Below, piece by piece: positions 49,689-60,654 of a DNA stretch of 64,000 nucleotides. The notes under the pieces are model-generated. The model was not told the origin of the DNA. It saw only the letters and a list, made by a program, of their open reading frames with translations, and made no database searches. The DNA is from Coprobacter fastidiosus. GTDB taxonomy: Bacteria; Bacteroidota; Bacteroidia; Bacteroidales; Coprobacteraceae. The translations under genes and the position numbers were made by a program. The stretch is from assembly GCF_030296935.1 (NCBI RefSeq), contig NZ_AP028032.1:806001-870000 (forward strand), given 5' to 3'. Numbering within the stretch: position 1 is the first letter of the stretch; each line of letters begins with the position of its first letter.

Positions 49689-51830
49689 ATGAGACCTAAT
49701 TTCAAAAATATAAATATCACAACCGATGCTTTTGCCCAAAACGGGAAAGGAAGCATCTCTTGTAATCCTGAAGACAAATGGATTACACCTGAATTGATTC
49801 CGGTAAAACCGATTTATACACAAGCCGATCTGGAAGGCATGGAACACCTGAATTATGTAGCCGGTATTCCTCCATTCTTGAGAGGACCGTACAGCGGTAT
49901 GTATGCTATGCGTCCATGGACTATCCGCCAATATGCCGGTTTTTCCACTGCTGAAGAATCGAACGCATTTTATCGCCGTAATCTCGCAGCCGGACAGAAA
50001 GGACTCTCCGTAGCATTCGATTTGGCAACACACCGAGGATATGACGCCGATCACGAACGGGTAGTTGGTGATGTAGGTAAAGCCGGAGTTTCTATTTGCA
50101 GTCTGGAAGACATGAAAGTTTTGTTTGACGGTATTCCTTTAAACAAAATGTCCGTTTCTATGACTATGAACGGGGCTGTACTCCCTATTATGGCTTTCTA
50201 TATCAACGCCGGGCTGGAACAGGGGGCAAAATTGGAAGAAATGGCAGGGACCATCCAAAATGATATTCTGAAAGAATTTATGGTTCGCAACACATATATT
50301 TACCCACCGGAATTCTCTATGCGTATCATTGCGGATATTTTTGAATTTACCTCCCAATATATGCCTAAGTTCAATTCTATCTCTATTTCGGGATACCACA
50401 TGCAAGAAGCCGGAGCAACTGCCGATATCGAACTGGCTTATACACTCGCCGATGGCTTGGAGTACCTTCGTGCCGGAGTTAATGCAGGAATGGATATAGA
50501 CTCTTTTGCACCTCGTTTATCTTTCTTCTGGGCTATCGGGATGAACTATTTTATGGAAATCGCAAAAATGCGGGCAGCTCGTATGCTGTGGGCAAAAATC
50601 GTAAAACAATTTAATCCTAAGAATCCGAAATCTCTTGCATTGCGTACCCATTCGCAAACATCAGGATGGTCATTGACCGAACAAGATCCGTTCAATAATG
50701 TCGGACGTACTTGTATCGAAGCGATGGGAGCAGCACAAGGACATACTCAATCTCTACACACAAACGCCCTTGATGAAGCAATCGCATTACCGACAGATTT
50801 CTCTGCCCGTATCGCTCGTAATACTCAGATATATATTCAAGAAGAAACTTATGTAACGAAAGAAGTCGATCCTTGGGCAGGTTCTTATTATGTAGAATCC
50901 CTGACCAATGAATTGGCACATAAGGCATGGGAACATATTCAGGAAATTGAAAAACTCGGCGGCATGGCTAAAGCTATCGAAACCGGCCTTCCGAAACTGA
51001 GAATAGAAGAGGCTGCCGCACGTACTCAAGCCCGCATCGACTCAGGTAAACAAACAATCATCGGTGTAAACAAATATCGTTTGGAAAAAGAAGATCCGAT
51101 CGATATTCTCGAAGTAGATAATACGGCTGTACGTAAACAGCAAATTGCCCGATTAAACGAATTGAAAGCGAATCGTGACGAAGCGGCTGTAAAAGCTGCA
51201 CTGGAAGCTATTACAGAATGCGTGAAAACCAAAAAAGGCAATTTGCTCGACCTTGCTGTAAAAGCTGCAAAAGTACGTGCGACTTTGGGAGAAATATCCG
51301 ATGCCTGCGAAGCTGTCGTAGGCCGTTATAAGGCAATTATCAGAACTATATCAGGAGTGTATTCATCAGAAACGAAAAAAGATGCGGATTTTGTACGGGC
51401 AACAGAATTGTCAGAAAAATTCGCCAAGAAAGAAGGTCGCCAGCCTCGTATCATGATTGCTAAAATGGGACAGGACGGACACGACCGAGGTGCAAAAGTT
51501 GTGGCAACGGGATATGCCGATTGCGGCTTCGACGTGGATATGGGACCGCTATTCCAAACTCCGGCAGAAGCTGCCCGCCAAGCAGTTGAAAATGACGTTC
51601 ATGTATTAGGTGTTTCATCCTTGGCAGCAGGGCATAAAACATTAATTCCACAAGTTATGGAAGAGTTGAAGAAGCTCGGACGAGAAGATATTATCGTTAT
51701 TGCAGGCGGTGTAATTCCGGCACAAGATTATGACTTCTTATATAAAGCCGGAGTCGCAGCAATTTTCGGTCCGGGATCTTCTGTTGCCAAATCTGCTTGT
51801 CAGATACTTGAAATTTTGTTGGAAGAATAA
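49689..51830 (+). CDS. mutB: Methylmalonyl-CoA mutase large (catalytic) subunit
   Basis: From ATG 49689 ([15 protein letters not shown]) the protein has 713 residues; upstream codons from 49632 overlap mutA in another frame and are not family-like. The catalytic barrel has [15 protein letters not shown] and [15 protein letters not shown], and the C-terminal B12 domain has the base-off ligand motif DGHDRG. It requires adenosylcobalamin. It lies 34 bases after mutA. Confidence 0.97.
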   Translation: MRPNFKNINITTDAFAQNGKGSISCNPEDKWITPELIPVKPIYTQADLEGMEHLNYVAGIPPFLRGPYSGMYAMRPWTIRQYAGFSTAEESNAFYRRNLAAGQKGLSVAFDLATHRGYDADHERVVGDVGKAGVSICSLEDMKVLFDGIPLNKMSVSMTMNGAVLPIMAFYINAGLEQGAKLEEMAGTIQNDILKEFMVRNTYIYPPEFSMRIIADIFEFTSQYMPKFNSISISGYHMQEAGATADIELAYTLADGLEYLRAGVNAGMDIDSFAPRLSFFWAIGMNYFMEIAKMRAARMLWAKIVKQFNPKNPKSLALRTHSQTSGWSLTEQDPFNNVGRTCIEAMGAAQGHTQSLHTNALDEAIALPTDFSARIARNTQIYIQEETYVTKEVDPWAGSYYVESLTNELAHKAWEHIQEIEKLGGMAKAIETGLPKLRIEEAAARTQARIDSGKQTIIGVNKYRLEKEDPIDILEVDNTAVRKQQIARLNELKANRDEAAVKAALEAITECVKTKKGNLLDLAVKAAKVRATLGEISDACEAVVGRYKAIIRTISGVYSSETKKDADFVRATELSEKFAKKEGRQPRIMIAKMGQDGHDRGAKVVATGYADCGFDVDMGPLFQTPAEAARQAVENDVHVLGVSSLAAGHKTLIPQVMEELKKLGREDIIVIAGGVIPAQDYDFLYKAGVAAIFGPGSSVAKSACQILEILLEE

Positions 51831-51853
51831 GTAATTTTTTTTCAATAGAAATA

Positions 51854-51905
51854 AAAAAAGGAAAAGGTTCTTACGCAATGTAAAGGACTTTTTTCCTTTT
51901 TTTGT
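51854..51905 (+). terminator. Terminator after mutAB
   Basis: An A-rich arm AAAAAAAGGAAAAGG pairs imperfectly with CTTTTTTCCTTTTTTT, followed by T-rich sequence. Confidence 0.7.
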
Positions 51906-52004
51906 TAATGAATAAAAAAAATAAAATTTCCCGATTTAACCCTCCGTTTCTCAATACATCCAATCTATAAAATAAGTCCAATATTCATTTAAAAATTAAG
52001 AAGT

Positions 52005-52418
52005 ATGAAAACAAAAATCGGAATGCTTTTAATAGCAATGTGTATGTCTGCAATGGCTTTTGCCCAGAAACCTATTGAGAAAACAAGAGTAAAGAAAAAT
52101 TTTACACCGGAACAAATAGCACAGAAGCGTACGGATATAATGAAAATCCGGTTACAATTAGACGATGAACAAACGGCAAAGATTTATACTTGGAATCTGC
52201 AACAGATAAAAGAACAAATAGCACAAAAGGAAAAAGAGAAAATCGAACGCCAAAAACGTATGGAACAACGAAAAGCACAAGAAGCCGAGTTTATTTCGAT
52301 CCTTACCCCTTCTCAAAAAGCTGCTTATGATCAATGGAAACAGGAACAAAAAAAAGAGATGAGAAAAAAGAATCTGAATAAACGCCTACATCCACAGAAG
52401 AACCTTCCACAAAAGTAA
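52005..52418 (+). CDS. Small secreted charged protein (Spy/CpxP- or DUF4890-like)
   Basis: 137 residues with a clean signal peptide (1-20, ending AFAQ). The mature part is almost entirely helical and highly charged, with QKRTDIMKIRLQLDDEQTAK and a LTPSQKAAYDQW segment like the LTxxQ repeats of Spy/CpxP-type periplasmic proteins. Role in envelope stress or chaperoning is inferred. Own terminator follows. Confidence 0.65.
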   Translation: MKTKIGMLLIAMCMSAMAFAQKPIEKTRVKKNFTPEQIAQKRTDIMKIRLQLDDEQTAKIYTWNLQQIKEQIAQKEKEKIERQKRMEQRKAQEAEFISILTPSQKAAYDQWKQEQKKEMRKKNLNKRLHPQKNLPQK

Positions 52419-52430
52419 CAATCAAATTTC

Positions 52431-52468
52431 AATACGCCGGACGATAACTTTTTTGTCCGGCGTATTTT
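52431..52468 (+). terminator. Intrinsic terminator
   Basis: AATACGCCGGAC, 12-base loop, GTCCGGCGTATTTT. Strong stem with T tract after the small secreted protein gene. Confidence 0.88.
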
Positions 52469-52553
52469 ATCAAATAAGAATCAATCATTATAAGATCATA
52501 ATATATTGCCATATCTTCATTATATTTTTAACTGTTCATACAGAAAAAAACGA

Positions 52554-52561
52554 TATATTTG
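52554..52561 (+). promoter_or_regulatory. -7 box of the radA promoter
   Basis: TATATTTG, 27 bases before the radA ATG. No consensus TTTG at 19-21 bases. Confidence 0.55.
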
Positions 52562-52588
52562 TAACTATTAATATGTAACTACATATAT

Positions 52589-53962
52589 ATGGCAAAAACA
52601 AAATCGGTATATATATGCACCAATTGCGGAGCTGATTCTCCGAAATGGATAGGGAAATGCCCTATTTGCGGAGAATGGAACAGTTATGTAGAGGAAATCA
52701 TCAATACTAAACCTTCAGCAACTAAAAGTTCATATCACTCGACCGAAAACAGCAAATCGAAACCTCTTAAACTGAATGAAATAAATATTGCAGAAGAGCC
52801 TCGTATAGATGTGCGAAACAGTGAATTGAACAGGGTTCTCGGAGGAGGTCTGGTTCCTGGCTCATTAGTTTTGATCGGCGGCGAACCCGGAATAGGGAAA
52901 TCGACTCTGATTTTACAGACGGTTTTAGGTTTACATGGGAAAAAAACATTGTATGTCTCCGGAGAAGAAAGTGCCCGCCAACTGAAATTACGAGCAGACC
53001 GAATACAAAAAAGTGAAAATCCTGATTGTTATATCGTTTGTGAAACTTCTTTAGAAGAAATATTCGTGCATATTAAAAACGTACAACCCGATTTAGTTAT
53101 CATAGATTCTATTCAAACCATATCGACCGAGACGATCGAATCTTCTCCGGGAAGTGTATCTCAAGTGCGGGAATGCTCTGCATCAATTCTCAAATTTGCA
53201 AAAGAAACCGGAACTCCCGTCTTATTGATCGGACATATTAATAAAGAAGGCAGTATTGCCGGACCTAAGGTTCTGGAGCACATCGTTGATACCGTGCTGC
53301 AATTCGAGGGAGATCAACACTATATGTACCGAATTCTCAGGTCTATAAAAAACAGATTCGGAAGCACTGCCGAATTGGGAATATATGAAATGAGACAAAA
53401 CGGACTTCGTGAAGTCAGTAACCCCTCCGAGCTATTACTATCTCAGAATCATGAGGGATTAAGCGGGGTCGCCATAGCTGCGGCCATAGAAGGAATACGT
53501 CCATTTCTGATCGAAACGCAATCTTTAGTAAGCACTGCCGCATACGGTACACCACAACGGTCGGCAACAGGATTCGATTTAAGAAGAATGAATATGCTTT
53601 TGGCTGTTCTCGAGAAACGTGTCGGATTTAAACTTGCACAAAAAGATGTGTTCCTAAATATCGCCGGAGGATTGAAAGTTAACGATCCAGCTATGGACTT
53701 ATCTATTATCAGCGCTATTCTTTCGTCCAATATGGACATGGCCATCGAGAACCACACCTGTATGACCGGAGAAGTCGGACTGTCCGGAGAAATACGACCC
53801 GTCAACCGAATCGAACAGAGAATATCGGAAGCAGAAAAATTAGGATTCAAACGCATTTTGATTCCGTACAACAATCTAAAAGGGTTTGATGATAAAAAAC
53901 TGAATATAGAAATTGTTCCCGTCCGTAAAGTCGAAGAAGCTTTCCGACAACTATTCGGATAA
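52589..53962 (+). CDS. radA: DNA repair protein RadA/Sms
   Basis: 457 residues. N-terminal zinc finger (C10, C13, C24, C27), RecA-like core with Walker A GEPGIGKST (98-106), the RadA-specific KNRFGS motif, and a C-terminal Lon-protease-like domain without protease activity in the family. Helps branch migration in recombination. The next gene follows after 12 bases. Confidence 0.96.
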   Translation: MAKTKSVYICTNCGADSPKWIGKCPICGEWNSYVEEIINTKPSATKSSYHSTENSKSKPLKLNEINIAEEPRIDVRNSELNRVLGGGLVPGSLVLIGGEPGIGKSTLILQTVLGLHGKKTLYVSGEESARQLKLRADRIQKSENPDCYIVCETSLEEIFVHIKNVQPDLVIIDSIQTISTETIESSPGSVSQVRECSASILKFAKETGTPVLLIGHINKEGSIAGPKVLEHIVDTVLQFEGDQHYMYRILRSIKNRFGSTAELGIYEMRQNGLREVSNPSELLLSQNHEGLSGVAIAAAIEGIRPFLIETQSLVSTAAYGTPQRSATGFDLRRMNMLLAVLEKRVGFKLAQKDVFLNIAGGLKVNDPAMDLSIISAILSSNMDMAIENHTCMTGEVGLSGEIRPVNRIEQRISEAEKLGFKRILIPYNNLKGFDDKKLNIEIVPVRKVEEAFRQLFG

Positions 53963-53974
53963 AAAAACAACAAT

Positions 53975-55528
53975 ATGATCAAAGAATTAAAAATAAGAGT
54001 ACTACCAAAACAGGCTTCATCGGAATATAATATAATTCAAGCCGTATCACAAGAATACGCCATTGACTTATCTTCGATCAAAGCGATCCGAGTATTGAAA
54101 CGCTCGATAGACGCCCGTCAAAGACAGGTTATGATCAACATGCAATTAAAAGTATATATCAATGAAATACCTACTGACGATGAATATATACATACTTACT
54201 ATGACGATGTATCGGACAAGTCTCCTGTCATTATCGTAGGAGCAGGTCCTGCAGGTTTGTTCGCGGCTTTACGCCTGATCGAACTCGGACGCCGCCCCAT
54301 TATCATAGAACGAGGAAAAAATGTTCATGAACGACGTAAAGATATTGCCCGTATAAGCCGGGAACAGATCGTAAACAGCGAATCGAATTACAGTTTCGGA
54401 GAAGGAGGAGCCGGAGCTTTTTCGGATGGAAAACTATATACTCGAAGCAAAAAAAGAGGATCGGTAGATCGCATTTTAAATATCTTCTGTCAACATGGTG
54501 CAGACACATCTATTTTAGCAGACGCCCACCCTCATATAGGTACAGATAAATTACCGGTCGTTATCGAAAACATCCGGAAGCAAATAGAAAAATCGGGCGG
54601 CGAGATACATTTCGAAACCCGAATGGATAAACTTTTAATAAAAAACGATGAAATCATCGGGGTAGAAACCCAAAACGGAAAAGAGTTTCACGCACCCGTT
54701 ATTCTGGCAACCGGACATTCTGCCAGAGATGTATATTATCATTTATACGAATCAGGGATAGAACTGGAAAGCAAAGGCTTCGCCGTAGGTGTGCGTCTGG
54801 AACATCCGCAGCATCTGATAGATCAATTGCAGTACCACAATCCTAAAGGTAGAGGAGAATATCTTCCGGCAGCCGAATACAGTTTTGTAGCTCAAGTAAA
54901 CGGGCGTGGTGTTTATTCATTCTGCATGTGTCCGGGAGGTTTTGTCGTTCCGGCAGCCAGCGGACCTAATCAAATCGTTGTAAACGGAATGTCTCCCTCA
55001 AATCGAGGATCAGTATGGGCTAATTCGGGGATGGTCGTAGAAATAAGACCGGAAGATATTGACCAATATTCACGATACGGAGTATTGTCAGGAATAAAAT
55101 TTCAGGAAGAACTCGAATATCAGTGCTATGTGAATGGGAATTGTAAACAAACAGCCCCAGCCCAACGAATGACAGATTTTGTCAATAAAAAAGTATCGTT
55201 CGATCTGCCTAAATCGTCATACACCCCGGGAGTCATCTCCTCTCCTCTCCACTTTTGGATGCCGGAATTCATTACTTCGCGCCTTAGAGAAGGATTTTCT
55301 TATTTCGGTAAAATATCGAAAGGCTTTCTTACAAGAGAAGCACTAATGATCGGAGTAGAAACAAGGACATCCTCTCCGGTAAGAATCCCCCGATATAAAG
55401 GAAACATGCAACACGTTCGCATTAAAGGATTATACCCTTGCGGTGAAGGCGCCGGATATGCAGGAGGTATTGTTTCGGCGGCTATCGATGGTGAACGTTG
55501 CGCCGAAGCAGCAGCACAATATATGTAA
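53975..55528 (+). CDS. NAD(P)/FAD-dependent oxidoreductase
   Basis: 517 residues. A roughly 85-residue N-terminal domain precedes the Rossmann FAD-binding motif VGAGPAGLFAALRLIELG (about 89-106); further FAD contacts are NYSFGEGGAGAFSDGKL and ILATGHSARDVYYH, and the C-terminal GEGAGYAGGIVSAAIDG closes the fold. This matches a conserved uncharacterised family of flavin-dependent dehydrogenases. Substrate unknown. Probably co-transcribed with radA and cstA. Confidence 0.85.
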   Translation: MIKELKIRVLPKQASSEYNIIQAVSQEYAIDLSSIKAIRVLKRSIDARQRQVMINMQLKVYINEIPTDDEYIHTYYDDVSDKSPVIIVGAGPAGLFAALRLIELGRRPIIIERGKNVHERRKDIARISREQIVNSESNYSFGEGGAGAFSDGKLYTRSKKRGSVDRILNIFCQHGADTSILADAHPHIGTDKLPVVIENIRKQIEKSGGEIHFETRMDKLLIKNDEIIGVETQNGKEFHAPVILATGHSARDVYYHLYESGIELESKGFAVGVRLEHPQHLIDQLQYHNPKGRGEYLPAAEYSFVAQVNGRGVYSFCMCPGGFVVPAASGPNQIVVNGMSPSNRGSVWANSGMVVEIRPEDIDQYSRYGVLSGIKFQEELEYQCYVNGNCKQTAPAQRMTDFVNKKVSFDLPKSSYTPGVISSPLHFWMPEFITSRLREGFSYFGKISKGFLTREALMIGVETRTSSPVRIPRYKGNMQHVRIKGLYPCGEGAGYAGGIVSAAIDGERCAEAAAQYM

Positions 55529-55551
55529 AACTTTTACAAAAACCACATATC

Positions 55552-57009
55552 ATGATCACATTCTGTATTGCTTTATTAGTGCTTATCGGAGGTTATTTTA
55601 TTTACGGAAAATTCATTGAAAGGGTTTTCGGAATCGAACCCGACCGTAAGACTCCGGCAATCAAGAACCCCGACGGAGTAGATTTTGTACCTCTTCCCCG
55701 TTGGAAAATATTTATGATCCAATTTCTGAACATCGCCGGACTCGGTCCTATTTTCGGAGCTATTATGGGAGCAAAATTCGGGACTTCTTCTTTTTTATGG
55801 ATCGTATTCGGTACTATATTCGCCGGAGCAGTACATGATTATCTTTCCGGAATGATCTCTTTACGGCATAACGGAGAGAGCCTTCCGGAAACTATCGGAC
55901 GTTATTTAGGCGTCACCACCAAACAGATCATGCGAGGCTTTACAGTAATTTTAATGATACTGGTCGGTGCCGTTTTTGTTGCAGGTCCGGCAGAATTACT
56001 CGCAATGTTGACTCCCGAATCTCTTGATTCTACATTCTGGATTTATGTAGTATTTATCTATTACATCATCGCTACACTATTCCCTATCGATAAAATAATC
56101 GGACGGGTATATCCCTTTTTTGCTGCCGCATTGCTCTTTATGGCGATTGGAATACTTGCCATATTACTCATTCAGTTTCCTGCCATACCCGAAATCACCG
56201 ACGGACTACAAAACAAACATCCGAATGCAGTAAATTCCCCAATCTTTCCAATGATGTTCATTAGCATTGCCTGCGGGGCAATTTCAGGATTTCACGCAAC
56301 TCAATCTCCATTAATGGCTCGATGCATGACCAATGAAAATCAAGGACGTTCGATATTTTATGGTTCTATGGTTACCGAAGGTATTGTCGCTCTGATATGG
56401 GCAGCAGCAGCTACTTACTTTTTCAGCCCTGAAGGCCAATCGGCATTCGGGATAACCGAAAATGCAGATAATGTAAACGGAAGTGCTGCTATCATCGTGC
56501 AAAAAATTTCTGAAGGCTGGTTAGGGGTTATCGGTGGATTCCTAGCCATACTCGGAGTAATCGCAGCCCCCATAACGTCAGGAGATACCGCATTCCGCTC
56601 TGCTCGCCTTATTATTGCGGATTTTATGAAGATAGAACAAAAGTCGATTACCAAACGGTTAGTAATTTGCATTCCTTTATTTATACTCGCAATCGGAATT
56701 CTTATCTACAGTCTTGCCGATAAAAACGGTTTTGAAATGATCTGGAGATATTTTGCATGGTGTAACCAAACTCTTGCCGTATTCACGCTATGGGCTATTA
56801 CCGTATACCTCGCACAAAAAAAGAAATTATATTGGGTTACTCTTATTCCGGCCCTTTTTATGACAACAGTTACAATCACCTATATACTGTATGATCCTAT
56901 CGGAATCAATCTTTCATATAATTTATCCGTAAGTATCGGAATCGGCATGGCCATCATTTCCGGAATCTATTTCTTTCTCAAATTACCGAAACTGAAAAAC
57001 GTACAATAA
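55552..57009 (+). CDS. CstA family carbon starvation protein (pyruvate/peptide transporter)
   Basis: From ATG 55552 (MITFCIALLVLIGGYFIYGK) the product has 485 residues with about 13 membrane helices. Family landmarks include FLNIAGLGPIFGAIMGA (about 59-75) and GAISGFHATQSPLMARCM. The upstream ATG at 55498 lies inside the FAD gene and lacks a membrane-like start. CstA/BtsT proteins take up pyruvate or peptides. It ends at a bidirectional terminator. Confidence 0.9.
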   Translation: MITFCIALLVLIGGYFIYGKFIERVFGIEPDRKTPAIKNPDGVDFVPLPRWKIFMIQFLNIAGLGPIFGAIMGAKFGTSSFLWIVFGTIFAGAVHDYLSGMISLRHNGESLPETIGRYLGVTTKQIMRGFTVILMILVGAVFVAGPAELLAMLTPESLDSTFWIYVVFIYYIIATLFPIDKIIGRVYPFFAAALLFMAIGILAILLIQFPAIPEITDGLQNKHPNAVNSPIFPMMFISIACGAISGFHATQSPLMARCMTNENQGRSIFYGSMVTEGIVALIWAAAATYFFSPEGQSAFGITENADNVNGSAAIIVQKISEGWLGVIGGFLAILGVIAAPITSGDTAFRSARLIIADFMKIEQKSITKRLVICIPLFILAIGILIYSLADKNGFEMIWRYFAWCNQTLAVFTLWAITVYLAQKKKLYWVTLIPALFMTTVTITYILYDPIGINLSYNLSVSIGIGMAIISGIYFFLKLPKLKNVQ

Positions 57010-57043
57010 ACAGATACTATAATTCACTGTGAACTAATCATAT

Positions 57044-57080
57044 AAAAGCCTGTCTGACTTTTTTTAACAGACAGGCTTTT
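57044..57080. terminator. Bidirectional intrinsic terminator
   Basis: Perfect 13-base stem AAAAGCCTGTCTG/CAGACAGGCTTTT around an 11-base loop, between the convergent cstA and GH3 genes. Confidence 0.9.
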
Positions 57081-57104
57081 AAAATTTCCGGTTTTCACCA
57101 ACCG

Positions 57105-59777
57105 TCATTTAACAGTCACTTCCCCTTTCAGTTCGATCGTTGCAGAAGAAGGGCCTACAGATATTTCGAACAATCCGGGTTCTACAACTCGCTGCATATC
57201 GGCATTGATCAATGAAAAATGTTCGGGAGTTAAAATAATCTCTACGGTTTTCTTTTCTCCCGGAGCTAACTCTACACGAGAAAATCCTTTTAAGGCTTTT
57301 CCGGGAAGCGATACGCTACTAACCTTATCGGTCAAATACAACTGGCATATTTCCGTACCTCGCATTTTACCTGTATTCTCAACAGTAAAAGAAACCGTAA
57401 GATTCTCATCCTTATTTATTTCCTTAGCAGACAATTGCATATCTCCATACTTAAATGTCGTATAACTAAGTCCATGACCAAATGCGTATAATGGAGTCGT
57501 ATTTCCATCTACGTACCAATGTTTAAAAGAACGTTTTTTTAGATAAGTAACCGGCAATTGCCCTTGGGAACGAGGGACACTGACTGTCAGTTTACCCGAA
57601 GGATTGATATCTCCGAAAAGAGCCTCCACAATGGCTTTTCCTCCAAATTCTCCCGGATACCAAGCATCTAATATGGCATCGGAATATTCATCTGCCGGAG
57701 TCATTACGAACGGGCGGCCATGCATCAATACCGTAGCTGCCGGACATCCGGATGCATGCACAGCTTGCAACAGCTTGACATCTCGCTCATTCATATTCAA
57801 ATTCTGCCGGTCTTTCCCCTCTCCGACGAGATTCATCGATTCTCCTACAACAACAATAGTAATATCCGACGTGCGTGCCGAAGCAATAACCCGATTATAT
57901 AAAGCATCGGCAGACATAGTACGACCGACAAGCCTCCATTCGATAGAAGTCCATGCATTATCATCGATTTCCGCATATTCCACCTGTATCGGGAGTATCT
58001 GTCCGGCTTGTAAACGAATACGGTATGTACCATTGTTTTTACCATTATCCCACTGATCGATGACCAGCTTTCCGCCTAAATACAGTTTACTCCAATTATC
58101 TGCAGACATCTTGAACTCATACTCTCCGGTTACAGGAGCTTTTATGACCCCTTTCCAACGAGCCGAAAACATATCTCTGTTCACACCCGGAACAGGGCTT
58201 AAATTATGCCAATAATGTGAAATCTCAGGATCTACACTCTTATACGCCGGAGTTCCTTTCAGGTCTATTCCGTTAAAAAATTCCACATAAACACCATTTT
58301 CCCCACCGGCTTCTGTATACAGTACCGAATTGGGAATAGATTTGAAAGAATCTTCTATCTGACTTTCTATAAAATCGATACGGACATTTTTACCGAATTT
58401 ATCTTTTAATGCCTCATATACCGTAATACCTCTTGCCTGAGCCGGAGAATAACCGCCCAACAACGACTGATTTGCCAGTTCTCCCACCAGAGTAATACGT
58501 TTTACATCTTGTTTAAACGGCAACGTATTGTTTTCATTTTTCAACAAGATCAAAGACTCTTGTGCAGCTTTCAAAGCTAAAGCCTTATGTTCCGCATTAT
58601 TTTCGGCTTGAACAGCCAGAGAGTCCTCAGTATAAGGATTCTCAAATAATCCCAAACGGAATTTCAGCCTTAATACATCGGCAACCCTACTATCGAGAAT
58701 TGCTTCATCCAGCGTTCCGTTTTTAACGGACTCGACAACAGCTTTCTGAAAATCATCGTAAGGGAAATCGTAAAACTGCATATTCAACCCGGCTTTAAGA
58801 GATTTAACGACAGCATCTTCAGTATCCACAGCCGTATGATGATCGTTTACCTGTCTTCTTATAGCTCCTAAATCCGATACTACAATGCCGTCAAAGCCCC
58901 ACTCTTCACGTAAGATCTTAGACAACAGCCATTCATTCGCAACGCAAGGAATCCCGTCAATATCATGATAAGCAGCCATTACCCCTTGAGCATGTCCCTC
59001 TTTCACCGCTTTTTCGAAAGTATATAAATGGAATGAACGGGCTTCTCGTTCGCCGATATTAACCGATGAGGCATTTGTCCCCGATTCCGGAATACCATGA
59101 ATACCGAAATGTTTAGGCTCTGATGCCACGGTATTATTATCTCTCAAGTCATTGCCTTGCATACCTTTTACAAGATTAACCCCCAATCGAGAAGTCAAAT
59201 ACGGATCTTCACCGAAAGTTTCCTCAACACGCCCCCATCTTATTTCATGAGCAAGATCCAAATTCGGGCCCAATATGAAATGCACGCCATGAGCACGGGC
59301 TTCTGTGGCAATAACCCTTCCGATAGAATAGAGCATGGTTGTATCCCAGCTCGAAGAATTACCGATAGGAATAGGGAAAGCTGTACCTTTTACACCTTGA
59401 TAGCCGTGCAATCCTTCCTCTATAAAAAGCAAAGGAATACCCAAACGCGAGTTTTCCACCGCATGTTTTTGTATAAGATTAGCTACTGCAGCATGAGCAG
59501 GATATAAATCATGGACAGCCCCGATACACATGCTATCTACAAAATGCTTCAACTGTTCGTCGGATAAAGTATTTTCGTCTATGACAATTTCTTTTGCCGA
59601 CAGCATATCCAGTTGAGCAGCTTTTTCTTCTACTGTCATACGCCCCAATAAATCCTGTACTCGAGTTTCGACAGGTAATGACGAATCTTTGTAATCGGCT
59701 TTATTGCTACAAGCGACAAAAGCCGATACGAAAGCGCATAGGAATACGCTCCGGATAATTTTTTTTCTCTCTCTCAT
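57105..59777 (-). CDS. Glycoside hydrolase family 3 beta-glucosidase with PA14 domain
   Basis: 890 residues with a lipobox (FVAC, Cys23). The N-terminal barrel has the GH3 nucleophile Asp in GIVVSDLGAI, and KHFGIHG and AYHDIDGIPC line the active site. A PA14 carbohydrate-binding domain is inserted at about 475-620 (YVEFFNG, KLYLGGKLVIDQW), and a fibronectin type III-like domain closes the protein. It should hydrolyse beta-linked glucosides or xylosides at the cell surface or in the periplasm. Confidence 0.93.
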   Translation of the reverse strand: MRERKKIIRSVFLCAFVSAFVACSNKADYKDSSLPVETRVQDLLGRMTVEEKAAQLDMLSAKEIVIDENTLSDEQLKHFVDSMCIGAVHDLYPAHAAVANLIQKHAVENSRLGIPLLFIEEGLHGYQGVKGTAFPIPIGNSSSWDTTMLYSIGRVIATEARAHGVHFILGPNLDLAHEIRWGRVEETFGEDPYLTSRLGVNLVKGMQGNDLRDNNTVASEPKHFGIHGIPESGTNASSVNIGEREARSFHLYTFEKAVKEGHAQGVMAAYHDIDGIPCVANEWLLSKILREEWGFDGIVVSDLGAIRRQVNDHHTAVDTEDAVVKSLKAGLNMQFYDFPYDDFQKAVVESVKNGTLDEAILDSRVADVLRLKFRLGLFENPYTEDSLAVQAENNAEHKALALKAAQESLILLKNENNTLPFKQDVKRITLVGELANQSLLGGYSPAQARGITVYEALKDKFGKNVRIDFIESQIEDSFKSIPNSVLYTEAGGENGVYVEFFNGIDLKGTPAYKSVDPEISHYWHNLSPVPGVNRDMFSARWKGVIKAPVTGEYEFKMSADNWSKLYLGGKLVIDQWDNGKNNGTYRIRLQAGQILPIQVEYAEIDDNAWTSIEWRLVGRTMSADALYNRVIASARTSDITIVVVGESMNLVGEGKDRQNLNMNERDVKLLQAVHASGCPAATVLMHGRPFVMTPADEYSDAILDAWYPGEFGGKAIVEALFGDINPSGKLTVSVPRSQGQLPVTYLKKRSFKHWYVDGNTTPLYAFGHGLSYTTFKYGDMQLSAKEINKDENLTVSFTVENTGKMRGTEICQLYLTDKVSSVSLPGKALKGFSRVELAPGEKKTVEIILTPEHFSLINADMQRVVEPGLFEISVGPSSATIELKGEVTVK

Positions 59778-59804
59778 TTCTTTTCATTTATATATTAAAA
59801 GTCT

Positions 59805-59835
59805 CCTGATTAAAAACGGATTTGGTTTAATCAGG
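59805..59835 (-). promoter_or_regulatory. Inverted repeat in the GH3 gene leader
   Basis: CCTGATTAAA and TTTAATCAGG, a perfect ten-base pair around 11 bases, 28 bases upstream of the minus-strand ATG. No T tract; candidate operator or leader hairpin. Confidence 0.4.
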
Positions 59836-60045
59836 TCATCGGCTTGTCCTCTTTACGATCAATAAATATTGCCACCTCATCATACAAGAAAAGATTCACA
59901 GATCATCTTCTCTCCAATATACCGACACCCTACGGCAATTTATATAAAATACTCCAAACAGTCAAAATATAAACAAAAGTATTTTCACAAAACCGAAAAG
60001 TCTGTTCGATTTTTATATAAATACTTTTCCAATGTTGTGCTTTAT

Positions 60046-60471
60046 TTAATCAAGCAAATAGCCATCGGTAAATGTTACCTTATAACCATCCAAAATGCCG
60101 GAAAGATAATTCCCGCTAACTATAATATCATCGAAATAACTGTAACCATCGGAAAATTCCATATCAATAGAATGTCCGTAAATATTCCAATCCCAATAGA
60201 AATATTCAGAAAACGTATCCAATAGATCCCCTGTATATATATTATAATAATCGTATCGTATTATCCCTCCTCCGTCTAAATAAAAGGAGAGTTCCCTACG
60301 GCATTCCGTATAATCGTCTTCGTCATAAAAATCTACCCAGACTCTATTACATAACATCTCAGCAGTATCCTGATCTTTTCCGAAACTGATTTCTTCGCAC
60401 GAAAAGAACACTACGCAGAAAACAAACAGGACAATCGTGACAACACCCGACTTATTTACCCAATTACACAT
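60046..60471 (-). CDS. Small lipoprotein of unknown function
   Basis: 141 residues with a lipobox (VFFSC, Cys25) after a long hydrophobic signal. The mature part is short, acidic and rich in Tyr and Asp (EYFYWDWNIYGHSIDMEF), with alternating strands suggesting a lipocalin-like fold. No family recognised. It is transcribed away from ileS. Confidence 0.65.
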   Translation of the reverse strand: MCNWVNKSGVVTIVLFVFCVVFFSCEEISFGKDQDTAEMLCNRVWVDFYDEDDYTECRRELSFYLDGGGIIRYDYYNIYTGDLLDTFSEYFYWDWNIYGHSIDMEFSDGYSYFDDIIVSGNYLSGILDGYKVTFTDGYLLD

Positions 60472-60611
60472 TCTTCAACCGTTAATTATACATAAACATA
60501 CAAATATAGGGAAATATCCTGCTTTTAGCAGAAAAACCGATAAAACAATAATAAAATAATATCTACATACTTTTTATCATTATAACAAAGCTGTTTTTCG
60601 TTGATTTTTCG

Positions 60612-60619
60612 TACCTTCG
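60612..60619 (+). promoter_or_regulatory. -7 box of the ileS promoter
   Basis: TACCTTCG, the TTCG variant of the Bacteroidetes -7 box, 35 bases before the ileS ATG. No matching -33 box at the normal spacing. Confidence 0.5.
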
Positions 60620-60654
60620 GGGCGATTTTTGAAAGCAGTAATATTTTATCAGAT

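Noticed and set aside
59869-60225. 118-codon plus-strand frame opposite the small lipoprotein gene
   Set aside because: Lysine-rich with no features. The minus-strand frame has a proper lipoprotein signal and is the better gene.
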